A stretch of DNA of 64,000 bases. Source: Brachionus plicatilis. Lineage: Eukaryota; Rotifera; Eurotatoria; Ploima; Brachionidae. Made by a program: the position numbers and the translations under genes. Each line of letters opens with the position of its first letter. Position 1 is the stretch's first letter. Below, in pieces: positions 35,111 through 47,082 of this stretch. The stretch lies in assembly GCA_010279815.1 (NCBI GenBank), contig QEOQ01000359.1, forward strand, positions 1,067,221 to 1,131,220, in the 5' to 3' direction. The notes below the pieces were generated by a model. The model saw only the letters and a list, made by a program, of their open reading frames with translations. It was not told the DNA's origin and searched no databases.

Positions 35111-35269
35111 AAATTAAATAATAAGTAGAGACATGTCAAGACTTGGGTATTAAAAATAATGCACTAAAACGGCATAGTGAGTTTATGGTAGTCATAAAAT
35201 CAATATTGTTGTCATAACCGTGGCAGCTTAGGATTTTAAGATCTTCTAAATAATCCTAGACTAAATCAT

Positions 35270-35490
35270 TTGTGTCTAGCTGATGGTGTAATGGTTGGAT
35301 CAGTCGCTTTAAAGAAGTGTAGTAAGCAAAATATCAAAGGTTCGAATCCTCTAGGAGGATATTGAGAAAATATAAAAAAATGGACAAGGCCTAACTATCC
35401 CCATTACCTAAGTATATAATTAGTTAAAATGAAAACAAAAACTATGACCCTATGCTCCATAAGGAGTTAATAAAGATAAATTAGAAAAAA
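35270..35490 (+). repeat. tRNA-derived SINE-like repeat
   Basis: TGATGGTGTAATGGTTGG resembles an RNA polymerase III A-box region, and AAAGGTTCGAATCCTCT about 45 bases later is a canonical B-box with a near-paired T arm. The acceptor ends do not pair and the anticodon region does not fold, so this is not a functional tRNA. An unrelated body and an A-rich end (AATAAAGATAAATTAG) follow, as in a SINE. Confidence 0.5.
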
Positions 35491-35619
35491 TAATTTCACT
35501 TCCTCTGGTCTTAGTTGGGTCTATGTGAAATGAATGAAAAAAAAATTCTTTTTTTGAATTACCTGATTTGTGTGGCAAATATAATTGCACTAAAGTCGGG
35601 CTGGAGAGTTAATAAAAAT

Positions 35620-35642
35620 GAGAGAGAGAGAGAGAGAGAGAG
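35620..35642. repeat. (GA)n microsatellite
   Basis: An uninterrupted run of about eleven GA units about 0.6 kb upstream of the Six3/6 start. GA runs near promoters of developmental genes can bind GAGA-type factors in some animals; that role is not shown here. Confidence 0.8.
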
Positions 35643-35837
35643 GGGCACACACATAGAGAGGGAATGAGAGAAAGCTATTAAATTACTAAGTTATTAACGA
35701 CATAATTTGGATGACAACAACCAATGGAAAAATTCGCCAAGCCCCTAAATTAGAACTTTTGCTCATTAGTCTCACATCCAATCAATTTCTCTACTCAAAA
35801 TGCAAAGCTAATTGGCTGACGAATAAAATATTTTATT

Positions 35838-36253
35838 TTGCCTATATATATTTTTGGCTAGCTCTCATTTTTTGATATTGCTATTAGAAGTTTATTAATC
35901 TATATCAATTTCTGCCAATGAAATTTTTTCTCACATATCATTTACGTCCTATCACACTAATCGTCATCATCATTTCTCTATTTAAGAAACGTTTAAGCAA
36001 AAAAGAAAAAAATAATAAAAAATAAAAAACATACATATATATTTTATTTTTCTTATTTCGACGAAGAAAAAAAAAAAAAAAAAATTCGAAAAAAAAAAAA
36101 AAAACAAATACATTTGACATATTTATATTTTTGTATTAATTGTCGTGTGCTAATTTAGTAGAGTATAGCTAAGCCTTGAATGCCGACTGCTAATCAATAA
36201 TGTTTAACTTTAGAGCATTTCTAGATTCATTAGTCGTTCGATGATGATATAAA
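35838..36253 (+). promoter_or_regulatory. Probable Six3/6 proximal upstream region
   Basis: A TATATATA stretch (about 35842-35851) about 400 bases before the ATG could serve as a TATA element. Homopolymer A and T tracts and several ATTA/TAAT cores, typical homeodomain targets, lie between it and the start codon. No transcription start can be fixed from sequence alone. Confidence 0.25.
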
Positions 36254-36967
36254 ATGAATTTGTTCAGCGCACTACCAGCTTTGTTTCCAGGACTGCCGGC
36301 ACCCACCATACCGAGCTTGAACTTTTCGGCGCAACAAGTCGCCCAGGTGTGCGAGCAGCTGGAAGAGAGCGGCGACACGGACCGGCTGGCCCGCTTCCTC
36401 TGGTCCCTGTCGGTCATACCGGGCTCCAATTTGCTCACGCAACACGAGTCCATCATACGCGCCCGAGCCATAGTCGCCTTTCAGCAAAACAACTACCGAG
36501 AGCTGTACACCCTGCTGGAGAATCACAAGTTTACGCGCGACTCGCATCCCAAACTGCAGGCCATGTGGATGGAGGCGCACTATCAGGAGGCCGAGAAGCT
36601 GAGGGGCCGACCGCTCGGTCCCGTCGACAAGTACCGAGTCAGAAAGAAGTTTCCGTTGCCGAGGACCATTTGGGACGGCGAGCAAAAGACCCACTGCTTC
36701 AAGGAGAGGACCAGGGGGCTGCTGCGCGAGTGGTACTTGCAGGATCCGTATCCGAACCCGGCGAAGAAGCGCGAGCTCGCCCAGGCCACTGGTCTCACCG
36801 CCACCCAAGTCGGCAACTGGTTCAAAAATAGGAGACAGAGAGACCGCGCTGCTGCCGCCAAAAACCGAAACTCGAACAACCAGTACGACTCGCAGACAGC
36901 CAGCAGTTCGAACCACAACTATTCGCCGCCGTCGTCTCCAGAACTCGATCCTGATGTCACCGACTAA
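36254..36967 (+). CDS. SIX3/6: Six3/6 (Optix-class) homeobox transcription factor
   Basis: Single-exon frame of 237 residues from ATG at 36254, close to human SIX6 (246). Residues about 20-135 are the SIX domain: [55 protein letters not shown] and [20 protein letters not shown]. The linker and homeodomain follow with [60 protein letters not shown] and [11 protein letters not shown]. The [15 protein letters not shown] block is diagnostic of Six3/6 rather than Six1/2 or Six4/5. The family acts in the nucleus in anterior head, brain and eye patterning, often as a Groucho-linked repressor. The short C-terminus is Ser/Asn-rich. The coding sequence is strongly GC-rich within very AT-rich flanks. 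The absence of introns is notable, because vertebrate and fly homologues are usually split. Confidence 0.97.
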   Translation: MNLFSALPALFPGLPAPTIPSLNFSAQQVAQVCEQLEESGDTDRLARFLWSLSVIPGSNLLTQHESIIRARAIVAFQQNNYRELYTLLENHKFTRDSHPKLQAMWMEAHYQEAEKLRGRPLGPVDKYRVRKKFPLPRTIWDGEQKTHCFKERTRGLLREWYLQDPYPNPAKKRELAQATGLTATQVGNWFKNRRQRDRAAAAKNRNSNNQYDSQTASSSNHNYSPPSSPELDPDVTD

Positions 36968-37101
36968 TTCATTGATTGATTGAACGGCCTAAACGCAACC
37001 TTATTTTGTCTCTCTCAGCCTCGTTTAGACAATTAGTTCAACAAGTCATAATAGAAATCAATTTTGTCTTTAAATATTGTAAATAAATATGAGCTCTTTT
37101 A

Positions 37102-37413
37102 NNNNNNNNNNNNNNNNNNNNNNNNNNNNNNNNNNNNNNNNNNNNNNNNNNNNNNNNNNNNNNNNNNNNNNNNNNNNNNNNNNNNNNNNNNNNNNNNNNN
37201 NNNNNNNNNNNNNNNNNNNNNNNNNNNNNNNNNNNNNNNNNNNNNNNNNNNNNNNNNNNNNNNNNNNNNNNNNNNNNNNNNNNNNNNNNNNNNNNNNNNN
37301 NNNNNNNNNNNNNNNNNNNNNNNNNNNNNNNNNNNNNNNNNNNNNNNNNNNNNNNNNNNNNNNNNNNNNNNNNNNNNNNNNNNNNNNNNNNNNNNNNNNN
37401 NNNNNNNNNNNNN
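37102..37413. other. Assembly gap (312 N)
   Basis: A run of undetermined bases just 3' of the Six3/6 stop codon. Any frames crossing it are meaningless. Sequence to its right (37414-37920) has loosely repeated blocks such as CCACTTGGCC and CCACTTGTCC, so the gap may hide a tandem repeat. Confidence 0.98.
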
Positions 37414-40400
37414 TTTCTTACCACTTGGCCAAAAGGAAATTGCATTTTTTTTTCTGAGTGAAAAAATTGATTTTTTCATTTTCGGTCTTGTACTAATATT
37501 TTTTTTATTTTTGATTAATCACAAAGGATTGATCAGAATCAATTATTAAATATCTTAAAAAGTATGAAAAATATTCTAACCTTTTCAATTTAGTCTTTAT
37601 TTCTTCAAAAAAAAGCATTTTTTACTCATTTATTTTAATAGGATTTTACCAAAAGAAATTTTATATTTTAAAAAATAAGCATTTTTTAATCGAATAAAAA
37701 GAAAAAAAAATTTTTAATTTTAAGTCTAATAAATTTTAAAAATTACAAAACTAAGAGTCAATTATGGTAGACACGCAAAATGAATCCAAAGGACCATAAA
37801 TAATTTTCAACCATTTTCAATTTATTTAAAAAAAAAAACAATTTTTTTAAACTCATTTATTTCAATAACAAGTTTCTCTTGCCACTTGTCCTAAACAAAA
37901 GTTCGTAGATGCAAATTACCTTTTTTAATAAAATATTTTTTTAATTTAAAAGTAAAATATTTATTTTCATTTTATGATTGGGCCCAATTTTGTGCTAATA
38001 CTTTTTTTTCATTAAAATGACTAGAGTTGGATTAGAGCCTTATTTTTAATCAATATGTCAACTGTCGACTGGGAATTAGGAATTTCCCGTTTGAAACAAA
38101 ATTCAAAAGCCACATAAATTCCCTTCCTCGCAATTATTCTCAAAACTGCTTACTAAATTTAAATATTAGATGATCATTATGACTCGGCAATCAATAATTA
38201 TTTAGGGAATTAGATGCATTGACAGAACGGATTATAGCTACTATTTGAAATATTGCAAATTATTTCAACAACAATAACAATATTCACCAATTTAACAATC
38301 TTAGAGGATATGTATCAAGTTTAATCAAACTTATTAGAGGCGCTTATTTCCGTGCATAAATTGCTTTTGATTCATGCAAATTTGAGTTTAATTAAAAAGC
38401 TCGAAGAGCTTAATCAAAAGGTTTCACTGGCAGATAATATAGACTTGAAATAGAAGATCAGCAATTAACAAAAAAATACTTAGTGTTCTAAATTAAAATT
38501 TAGCATTGCCAATAGGTATTCATTGAATTATTTAGAAAAACTATAAACATTCATCGTTTGTTTATTTGGTTAGTGAATATTTTAGTGATTTGTAACTTCT
38601 TTTGTTCAATCCTCTGTTGTAAGGATTCATGTAAAAACAATTTCAAAAGTTTAACCATTTATTCACGATTTAAGACCTTGATATTTAATATTTTGGTAAC
38701 ATTAACTTTATTCTAATTTAGTTCACCTATTGTTTTGATTGTAAATTTTAAATACACTTTTTTTTCTATCGCTCTCTCTCGACTCCTAAATCAAAAATGT
38801 ATCACTTGTCAAAGCTGGCTTATTCAATTTGAACATTTTTTTCTTTCTAAAGACTAGTTGTTTGGCTTGCTTGGCTTGGTTTTTCTAGTTCTTCAGATCA
38901 CACATGTAATGGAACATTTTGCCATACAAGTCTTTCAGAAAAATAAACTAAACTTTACCTCGATGAATTACTAAACAAAATTTAGCGCTTTTAGCTCAAT
39001 TAAAAAAAAATTCTAAATTGGCTTTTATTGCTATTTGAATTGAGTGGAGCTTGGCTCTTTTTGTAGAAACGAAATTATCATGTTATAAAGCTATAAACTA
39101 GGCTAACAATACTTTATTTTGACAACTAAATTTAATAATTTTTACATTTTTAAAATAATGTTTTATTCAAAAAATTAATTTAGTGAAATTTTTGCTTACT
39201 TTTAAATCAGTTAATTCAGAATTGACAAAAAAAATGTAAAAAAAAATATCATTACATTTTTTAAAAATATTTGAAAAATTTTATTATTAAAAAAATTAAA
39301 AAATATCGTATTTTATTTATCTACTAACAAGAAATTTAGGAAAACTTTTAGATTGACAATGTTTAGAAGCGATCTGGCTAAATATTTCAAAATTCGAAAT
39401 AGATCCAGCGGATTGACAACACCTTGAGTAGGTCGATTGTTAGATACATTGGTGGTCAAAAGCATAGAATGGTTAATAGCTGCAACTAGAGCATTTTATT
39501 ATGCATCAAAAAAGCCTTTTAAAATAGTAATAATATTTTTTCTCAGCAAAAATCTTGAAATAAAATATAAAAGTTAATAAAAAAATGTTTTGCAATGTTT
39601 GTTCTATTTTTAAATGAAATATATATGTTTATAAAAAACATAAAAATAATTAATGATTTTAGCATAGTTACCACAATAATTAAAAATTTCAATTGAAAAA
39701 ATTCCTAAACTAAAATAAAAACTAAATAAATAAAACGAAAAGAAAAAAAATAAGATTCACAAAATCAAATTGTTACTTTGATTTTTTATTTAAATATTTT
39801 GAATTATTTATTCAATTAAATTGATTTTTCGAATGGCAGCAGTTTGAGATTATTTAAAGATTGCACGTCGATTCAAATAATGTAATGACAGTCATGCTAG
39901 AAAATAATTTTAGAAATTCTTTTATTTTATTTAAATTTTTGACCGGTTGCAATGGAAACATGGTTAATGTTGAAATATTTTTTTTTAATTTTCAAATATA
40001 GTAAAATTTAATGCGATAATAAATAGTTTTGTTTTTAACATCATTATTAGAAAAGTATTTTTATGAAATTAAAAAAATTAAAAAAAATGTTCAATTAAGA
40101 TAATAAAAATGAGCTAAGCTAAAGACACCAAAATCCCGGGTTGCTCAATTTTTACAGGATTTCATATTCTTCAAAAAGGGTCCTTTTATTTTCCAATCAT
40201 TCTTTCAAGACTAGTTTTTTTACAATTTTTTATTGAAGGCATCAAGTATTTTTTTAATAATGATAAATAATCATCAAGATAAATAAAATTGTTATTCAGG
40301 CTAAAATACAAATTAATGTTTATTAACTTTTTTTATCAAACTAAACATATTTATAAGCTTTTTAACAAAATTTACATTCAAAACTTTTTCTTCGAAGCCT

Positions 40401-40971
40401 TGTAAAATAGAAGTAATTATCGATAAGTTAGAGGAATTCACCATCAAGTCCTAGTAGAGCGATGCTAATTCGATAAATGTTCAGAATCGAATTTCAACTC
40501 GATTGGCCTAGGTACAGGAAAAAAGGTTCAAGCTTGGCTGAGCATCGATTTTCTCAGTGTTTGCTCTAATCAGAAAAATCTGTCATTCTCTAACACTTAT
40601 CAAAACATAAAGATCTAAACACTAATAACTATTAGTATATAAAATTTCAAGTATTGGTACCAAATATAACAAGATAATGTGCTCGTCGGAGCGTGAAATA
40701 ATTGAATTTTTATGAAATTGTGGACCTCGATGAGTTTGGCATTTAATTGAGTGTAAATTAGAGTCTGGCGGCTTTTTTCTTTTTGACTCTTTTCTATTGG
40801 AATAATATTTGCTTATCGATTCTGTCAATATTAACTTTGAGCTATTCTCTTTAGCCGCTGGAAACAAATCGATTCAAATATGAATTTTAAATTTCAAAAA
40901 GTTTAGAACAACATTGCTGAAAAAATATTGAGAAACAATTAAATGCTAGAGAACAATAACAAAAAAAATAA
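37414..40971. other. Gene-free region downstream of Six3/6
   Basis: No exon or complete repeat is supported. The reading frame at 40622-40867 has no domain and no splice context. As with the upstream flank, the higher-complexity parts around 38000-38900 and 39340-39500 could hold Six3/6 regulatory DNA, which is inference from position. Confidence 0.35.
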
Positions 40972-41214
40972 TTAATAATAATCTAATATTTGCATTGCTT
41001 GAAAATTCATGTTGACTTTTTCGAACATTTGAGACCAATTTTGAATTAAAAATGACAGTTCCAATCCGGATAAGTCAAATACTTTAATTAAAGCTTCTCG
41101 TTTCTTGGCGATCTCCCACTGAATCTTGTTAATTGTATATTGATTTATTTGCTGTAAAAATAAAAAAAACGTAATTTTTTTTGTTAATCTTTTGACCAAA
41201 CTAGATCTTATCAA
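40972..41214 (-). CDS. Possible small gene or orphan terminal exon, unknown product
   Basis: A minus-strand frame of 80 residues ends with QMFEKVNMNFQAMQILDYY before TAA. An alternative reading starts at a good splice acceptor (TTTTTATTTTTACAG) at about 41153 and gives a 60-residue terminal exon, INQYTINKIQWEIAKKREAL then IKVFDLSGLELSFLIQNWSQ. The sequence is less biased than random AT-rich translation and looks helical. I found no matching upstream exon in 41.2-42.9 kb and no known domain, so this may be non-coding. Confidence 0.25.
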   Translation of the reverse strand: MIRSSLVKRLTKKITFFLFLQQINQYTINKIQWEIAKKREALIKVFDLSGLELSFLIQNWSQMFEKVNMNFQAMQILDYY

Positions 41215-42904
41215 CAGTGGACCATGTGAGAGTAAATATTAGCTGTGTAAGCATTACATAAGCTAGTTTAATCAGTAGCACCTAGCTGGAATTGATCATA
41301 ATTACAAGTTATACTCTCAAAGACTTTGTATGAGCAGCATGATGCCAAGTATTTAGACAAAAATTGGTCAAGAGTTGAACTCTATTTCAATAAAGTGGTT
41401 TTTGATTCAAAATTTGTAACCAGACCTAATTGTGCACTTAATTAAAATTTAATTGTATCTAAGAATTTTAATGAAATTTTAATTTAATTATGTTCAAATT
41501 TTAGAATGGCTCTTGAAAGAAAAATTTTTTTTGTTGGTCGCTAGATCAGCAGGAGATCAAGTTGGTCAATGTTTTTTTTGCTACAGGTGTTTCTCAATCT
41601 GGTTCGAGAAAAATAAAATTTTGAGTATTTTTAAATTTTATTAATAAAAGGTAAAAAAATATTGTTTCGTGATGTTCTACTATATCCAATGGTTTGTTGA
41701 TTTTAAATTGTTTTATTCATGTTTAATTAATTGAAAAAATAGAAAATATTTGTGTGTGCTTTGCGTTGGACTACTAAGTTATAATTACTCTAAAATTAAA
41801 CAAAAAGCATAATTTATTGATTAGTCTTTTAGGCTATTATTAATTTTAAGTAAATAATAGAAATCTTTGATCGATTTGAAAATTATAGATGCTTATCTTT
41901 TTGATGCTTTTTAAAAATTAAAGGCATAGTCCGCTTGCCAAACGAAATTAGTCTAATTGTTCAAGAGTTTCTATTATTTTACGTAAATGTCAATACGAGA
42001 AAAAATTAAATAAAATTTAGAGGATTTTCGAAATTTAATTACCACTAGAGGGCGGAAAAACTACATTAATTGCTACAGGCAATCATTACATTTATTTAGA
42101 TCTAATTATTTAAAATCTTACAATTCGAAATAAAAAGAAAACTTAAATAGAAATATTAGTTTATTATAAAAATTTTGAAATCAAAATTCAATTTTAAATT
42201 AAAAATCTTGAAGTTATTCTCTAAAAGCTTATTTTATTGAAAAAAATAATAAATTAAATTAAATAAACATGTAACAATTAGACAGAAACAAACTGTTCTT
42301 GATGTTTGAATCGCCTTATTTTTACAGAAATTTATTGTCAAGTAAATTGTTTAAAAAAAATTAAATAGAAAAAATATCAAAGTATTAATTTACCGCTTTG
42401 CCGTAATATTTTTTTGATTGCTAAAAAATTAGTTCTTTAAACTAAATATGTTTAAATAAATTAATGCCGCAAGCAGTTAAGCTTTTAAAAACAAAAATCT
42501 AATTTAAATAAAAGACTAATTTTTCAAATTTAACTTAATTATTTAGTTTTTATATGAAATTATCAATAAATATTTGTCAGTGTGAAAAAAGTTCAGAATC
42601 GATTCCAAATTTGAAGTGTCTTTAGTTTAATTCAAATTCAAAAACATTAAATTAATTAAAAAAATTTGTTTGAAAAATTAAAATTTTAATTTTTACTTCA
42701 TTTTAAGATAAAAAAATTAAATTGCTTATTAATCAAATGATTTTTTTTAAGTAAGAAAAAAGCTTGATGACTTGATGACGTTTTCTTTGATTTTTTAAGA
42801 TAAAATTTTTTTTCTAAACCCTTTAAAAAAAAATTGTTTCGTATTTACATTTTAATTATTAATTATTCAAATAAAAGTTGATAAAAATACAAAATTTAAA
42901 TTCT
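41215..42904. other. AT-rich spacer downstream of PRIM2
   Basis: No supported exon or repeat. The right end should hold the PRIM2 3' UTR. Confidence 0.35.
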
Positions 42905-44894
42905 TCATTGTGTCATTTCAATTTTAATATGTTCTTTTTTTATACTCTGACTTTGACTTAGATTTGTTCTATTTAGATGAGATTTTCCATTCAACAATCG
43001 CATACTTTGTTCAAAGTATTGATTAGGATGATTTATTGGAACTATTTCTTCTGTCTTATGAGAAAATTCAAAATAACGTTGACAAGCTATTTGATAATTG
43101 TTCGAGTCTGCATATTCCATTATCTTGGAAAGATTTAATTTAATTTTTTTAAATCAAATAAAAGAGAAAAAAATCACCTGATTTGTTTCATCTTGAGTTC
43201 TTCCGTATTGCTTTAATTTTTGCCTCAGAAATTCTCGCTCAAAATGCTTGAATGGACTTTGATTTAAAAAGTTTCTTTTAAAAACTAAGAACCTTAATCA
43301 AAAAAAAATCTTTACCATCCGTGATAATCATTATTGCCAGGCATGTGGCTGGTAATTATTTTCAAACAACTGTATGGTGTGTAAGATGTCCTTTTGCCTT
43401 CTTTGCCATAAGAATGTCTTATATTATATGAATATTCTTTTTCAAACTTTTAATTGTTGTTAAGTTTAAATTATTAAAAACGATTTCAATAGTTAAACAA
43501 ACTTTGTCGACAGGTATAGATCCTCGTGAAAATTCTGTGCGCCAAAACTTTAAACTTTCTTCCAAGGGGAGACCAATTCCTTTCAAAAATAGTAAATATT
43601 GTAATCTTCCATAATGCCTTAAATGGTGATTTGTTTTTAGGGCTTCATGCAAATTTCGCATACACATTGGAAACGATTTAATAGAAAGCTAATTAAATAA
43701 AAAAATTAGTTAAAATTATTTTTATTAATTTTGAAAATTACCGAATCTAGGCTTTCAGCCGTCAAATGATCTCTTGTTGCCGAATCACTATAGTTATCCC
43801 CGACATCTCGTTCACGCAAAATTTTTAGTAAGTCTGAAATTCGCTGATCTTCTTCAATTTCTTTTATGTGTCTGCTTAAAGTCTAACATGGATTGAAAAA
43901 AAATTTTGAATTTACTTTTTTTTTAAAAATCATACTGATAAGCTTTTTGACAATCGAGTTCTAAAAACATGAGTCAAAACTGACCCAAAGTCAGATATGG
44001 TAACATAGGCATAGCCATTTTTCAAAAAAACTCTTCTACTCTTTACCAACTCGAGCACTTCTATGAAGTTTATCTAATCAAAGGCGTTAAACCATTTTAA
44101 TTAAATAAAAAATATTTTTTAAACTTTAAAATAATGGGTATTTTTTATTTGGTTATGAGTACTTCCCATATCGACCAATCCATCAGTAATAGTCTCTTTT
44201 TCTTGGTCCGATATCTTAATTTTTTTTTATTATTTTTTTTCTTTAATTCTTAAATCATACTGGGACATAGACAAGGTTATTGTCATGCAAAAATTTTTCA
44301 ATAACTGCTGTATCATTTTGAACCCGACTTAACTTGTAGCGGAAAAAGTCTACTTCTTGCTGAATGAACCATCTTTTAAGTTCTTCTCTAAAATTAAAAG
44401 TTTCAAAAAAAAAATTAAAAAGATTAATTTTATTAATACGTTTGGCAAAATGCAAGTCTCAAAATAAAATGAGACACTATGTCTTTATTTAATTCAGCTT
44501 CGTCAATTGGCGTGTCTTTAGCCTTGTTTGAAAAAAATTAAAAGAGTATGATTTTAAAAGATGACATAATTTACTCCACATAGAATAGATTTTAAAAATC
44601 CTGATTTTCTTAATTCTGTGTCTAGTTTAGACAAATATTCATTTCCACCTTTCATATGCCTGGCACCAATATTTTCAAACAACTGCAAGACTAAATAATA
44701 AAGTTTTAAATTTAAAACATTGATAGTTTATTTTTTAAGTAGAAACCTGAAAAACGTTCAATGGCAACTGAAGCAAATTCATCAAATTCAAGTTTACCAT
44801 CTGGAGGACTGTTATACATCAACAATGGGGAAATAACTTCCCTTTTAATGTTTTTTGTAATCGTTTCTTGCTTTCGACCACCACCTATAATCAT
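42905..44894 (-). CDS. PRIM2: DNA primase large subunit
   Basis: Minus-strand gene with many very short introns, from ATG at 44894 ([15 protein letters not shown]) to a stop at 42905. In order: [140 protein letters not shown] and the C-terminal [20 protein letters not shown] with [17 protein letters not shown]. The four cysteines that hold the 4Fe-4S cluster in eukaryotic PRIM2 are present (PMCMRN, YSCLKI, HGC across an intron, IACQRY). The protein partners with PRIM1 and polymerase alpha to make RNA-DNA primers at replication origins and lagging strands. It lies about 240 bp from ALDH6A1 on the same strand. No break is seen. Confidence 0.94.
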
Positions 44895-45130
44895 TTTATT
44901 TGACTTATAGCTTTATATTTTTTTAAAATAGGATTAAATAAAAAAATTTCATTGAATCCTCTTTAAATTACAATTTATTTACAAAATTTTCTTAACTTTT
45001 TTCTAAAATAAATAAATTTTTAAAATATTTTAAAATTTTTTATTCATTTAAATCAACTAAAAAACCAAATAAAATTAAAATAAAATCCATAAGTTTCGAT
45101 AACATAGATTAAATTTTGTTGTACTGCATT

Positions 45131-47082
45131 TTACATTCTTGGAAACGAGGTTTGAATAGCTTCCGGGGTAGCATCTTCAGATCTCCATTGTGATGTGACA
45201 GTTTTTAATTGAGTGTAAAAGTTAAATCCCTTTTTAAAAAAAAATTTGTTTTATTTAAAAATAAGACAATTTCAAAAAATCACCCACATTTTGTCCATAA
45301 AAATTGGTATCTCCTAAGAAAGATCCCCTAGATCCAGTAAACGAAAACATAGGCAAAGGAACTGGAATTGGAACATTAATTCCAATCTGGCCAACATCAA
45401 TTTCATGTGTAAATTTGCGAGCAGTAGCTCCATTAGTGGTGAAAATAGCAGTACCATTTCCATACGGATTATTGTTAATTAATTCAATGGCATCATTTAA
45501 TGTGTCCACGGTCAAAATAACCAAAGCTGGACCGAAAATTTCCTCTTTGTAGCAAGTCATATCAGGCTGGAAATTTTATGAAAAAACAATTTTTTAAAAT
45601 TTTACTAAAAAAACATGATTTTACCTTGGCATCAGAAATGACAGTCGGTCCGACAAAATTACCATTTTTGTATTTTTCTACAACTACATCTCTTCCATCC
45701 AACAAAACCTTAGCGCCTTCTTTGTAACTCTTTTCTATGATATCATGAATTCGCTTCTTGGAGTCTTTGCTAATGACTGGACCAACATCAGTTCCCGGCT
45801 CGTGTCCTGCATTTACTTTGAGCTTTCTTGCCTTTTCGACCAAATCAGGTATCCAGTTTTTAGCTTCACCGACAAATATAGCAGTGGTCAAAGCCATGCA
45901 GCGTTGACCGGCAGCTCCAAAGGCAGCACCTACAAGCTGATTAAGGGCGTTTTCCTTATTTGCATCAGGCATCACTACTCCATGATTTTTAGCACCCTAA
46001 ATCAAAATTTTAAATGAGTATAAATTAAATTTTTGTCATATTTACCATGTTCGATTGAACTCTTTTGCCATTTTGCGTTCCTCTCCTGTAGATATAAGTA
46101 CCAGCTTGATCTGAGCCAACAAAAGATATAGCTCTAATTGCTGGATGATCACAAATGAAATCAACAGCTGTATGAATTAAAAATTTAAAAAAATTAAAAA
46201 ATTTAAATTCTAAATTATCATTTTACATTGATGTTGACCATGAATAATATTGAGTACACCATCTGGCAGACCAGCTTGACGAGCTAATTCAGCCAGCAGC
46301 AAAGCAGCACCAGGATCTTTTTCGGAAGGCTTTAGAATCATGGTATTTCCAGCAACTGTTGCCAATGGAAACATCTATTTTGGAGTTTAACTAAATTTTG
46401 ATTTATTTATTTTTATTAACAAACCCATAGAGGAATCATGGCTGGAAAATTGAATGGACAAATGCCAGCAGTGACTCCTAGGGGAATTCGATATGATGTA
46501 CAATCAATGTCTTTGGCAATATTTGGCAGAGTTTGGCCCATTTGCATGAATGTAACACTGCATGCATGCTCAACAACTTGAAGACCTCTTAAAACGTCTC
46601 CTTCAGCATCTGGTAGTGTTTTTCCTTGTTCTCTTGTTACACTTGCGGCTAGGTCTTTCTAAATTTTGTGAAAAAAAATAAAAAAATATAATTTTCACTT
46701 CCATTTAGATTTTTTACCATGTTTTCTTTAATAAGCTGCTGGAGTTTAAGCATAACTTGTTGTCTTAGTAAAGGGGTGGTTTTTGACCATGTTTTAAAGG
46801 CTTTTTGGCAACTTTCTACGGCCATATTCATTTCTTCTTGGGTAGTTTTGGGAACAAGACCAATTAATTCATTAGTAGCCGGATTGTATAAATCTATGTA
46901 CTCTTTCGTCTTCGATTCCACTGGTTTATTATCAATCCATAATTTGACAGTGGGCTAAAATATTATAAAAAAATTAATTAAAATATTTATATAAGTAAAA
47001 ATTTTACCGCAGTAGAATAAAGTCTAAGAGTTGCTCTAGTAGACTTATTAATCAAGCTCAGATTTGTAAAGCGGAGCATCAT
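45131..47082 (-). CDS. ALDH6A1: Methylmalonate-semialdehyde dehydrogenase, mitochondrial
   Basis: Minus-strand gene with short introns, from ATG at 47080-47082 to TAA at 45131-45133. Exon 1 ([20 protein letters not shown], then LYSTA) is a positively charged, Ser-rich mitochondrial presequence. The mature part opens with [23 protein letters not shown]-binding and catalytic landmarks follow: [19 protein letters not shown] carries the active-site Cys, then [36 protein letters not shown] and [20 protein letters not shown], with [20 protein letters not shown] diagnostic for this aldehyde dehydrogenase subfamily. The end is [20 protein letters not shown]. The enzyme oxidises methylmalonate and malonate semialdehydes to propionyl- and acetyl-CoA in valine and pyrimidine breakdown. 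The first ATG is followed directly by a second, and either could start. Confidence 0.95.

Noticed and set aside
35278..35353. Possible tRNA gene
   Set aside because: The B-box is good, but the acceptor stem and anticodon arm do not pair, and a SINE-like body follows.
36272..36918. Several long antisense and off-frame open frames over the Six3/6 exon
   Set aside because: They arise because the exon is GC-rich and has few stops in any frame; only the plus frame from 36254 encodes conserved domains.
36254..36967. Horizontal transfer of the GC-rich gene
   Set aside because: Six3/6 is an animal-specific homeobox class, and the zinc-finger exon in the same window is also GC-rich, so foreign origin is not needed.
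37038..37549. Open frames crossing 37102-37413
   Set aside because: They consist mostly of undetermined bases in the assembly gap.
40622..40867. Minus-strand frame of 81 codons
   Set aside because: No domain, no splice sites in register, and composition like the flanks.
45304..46017. Plus-strand open frames within ALDH6A1
   Set aside because: Antisense shadows of the conserved dehydrogenase exons.
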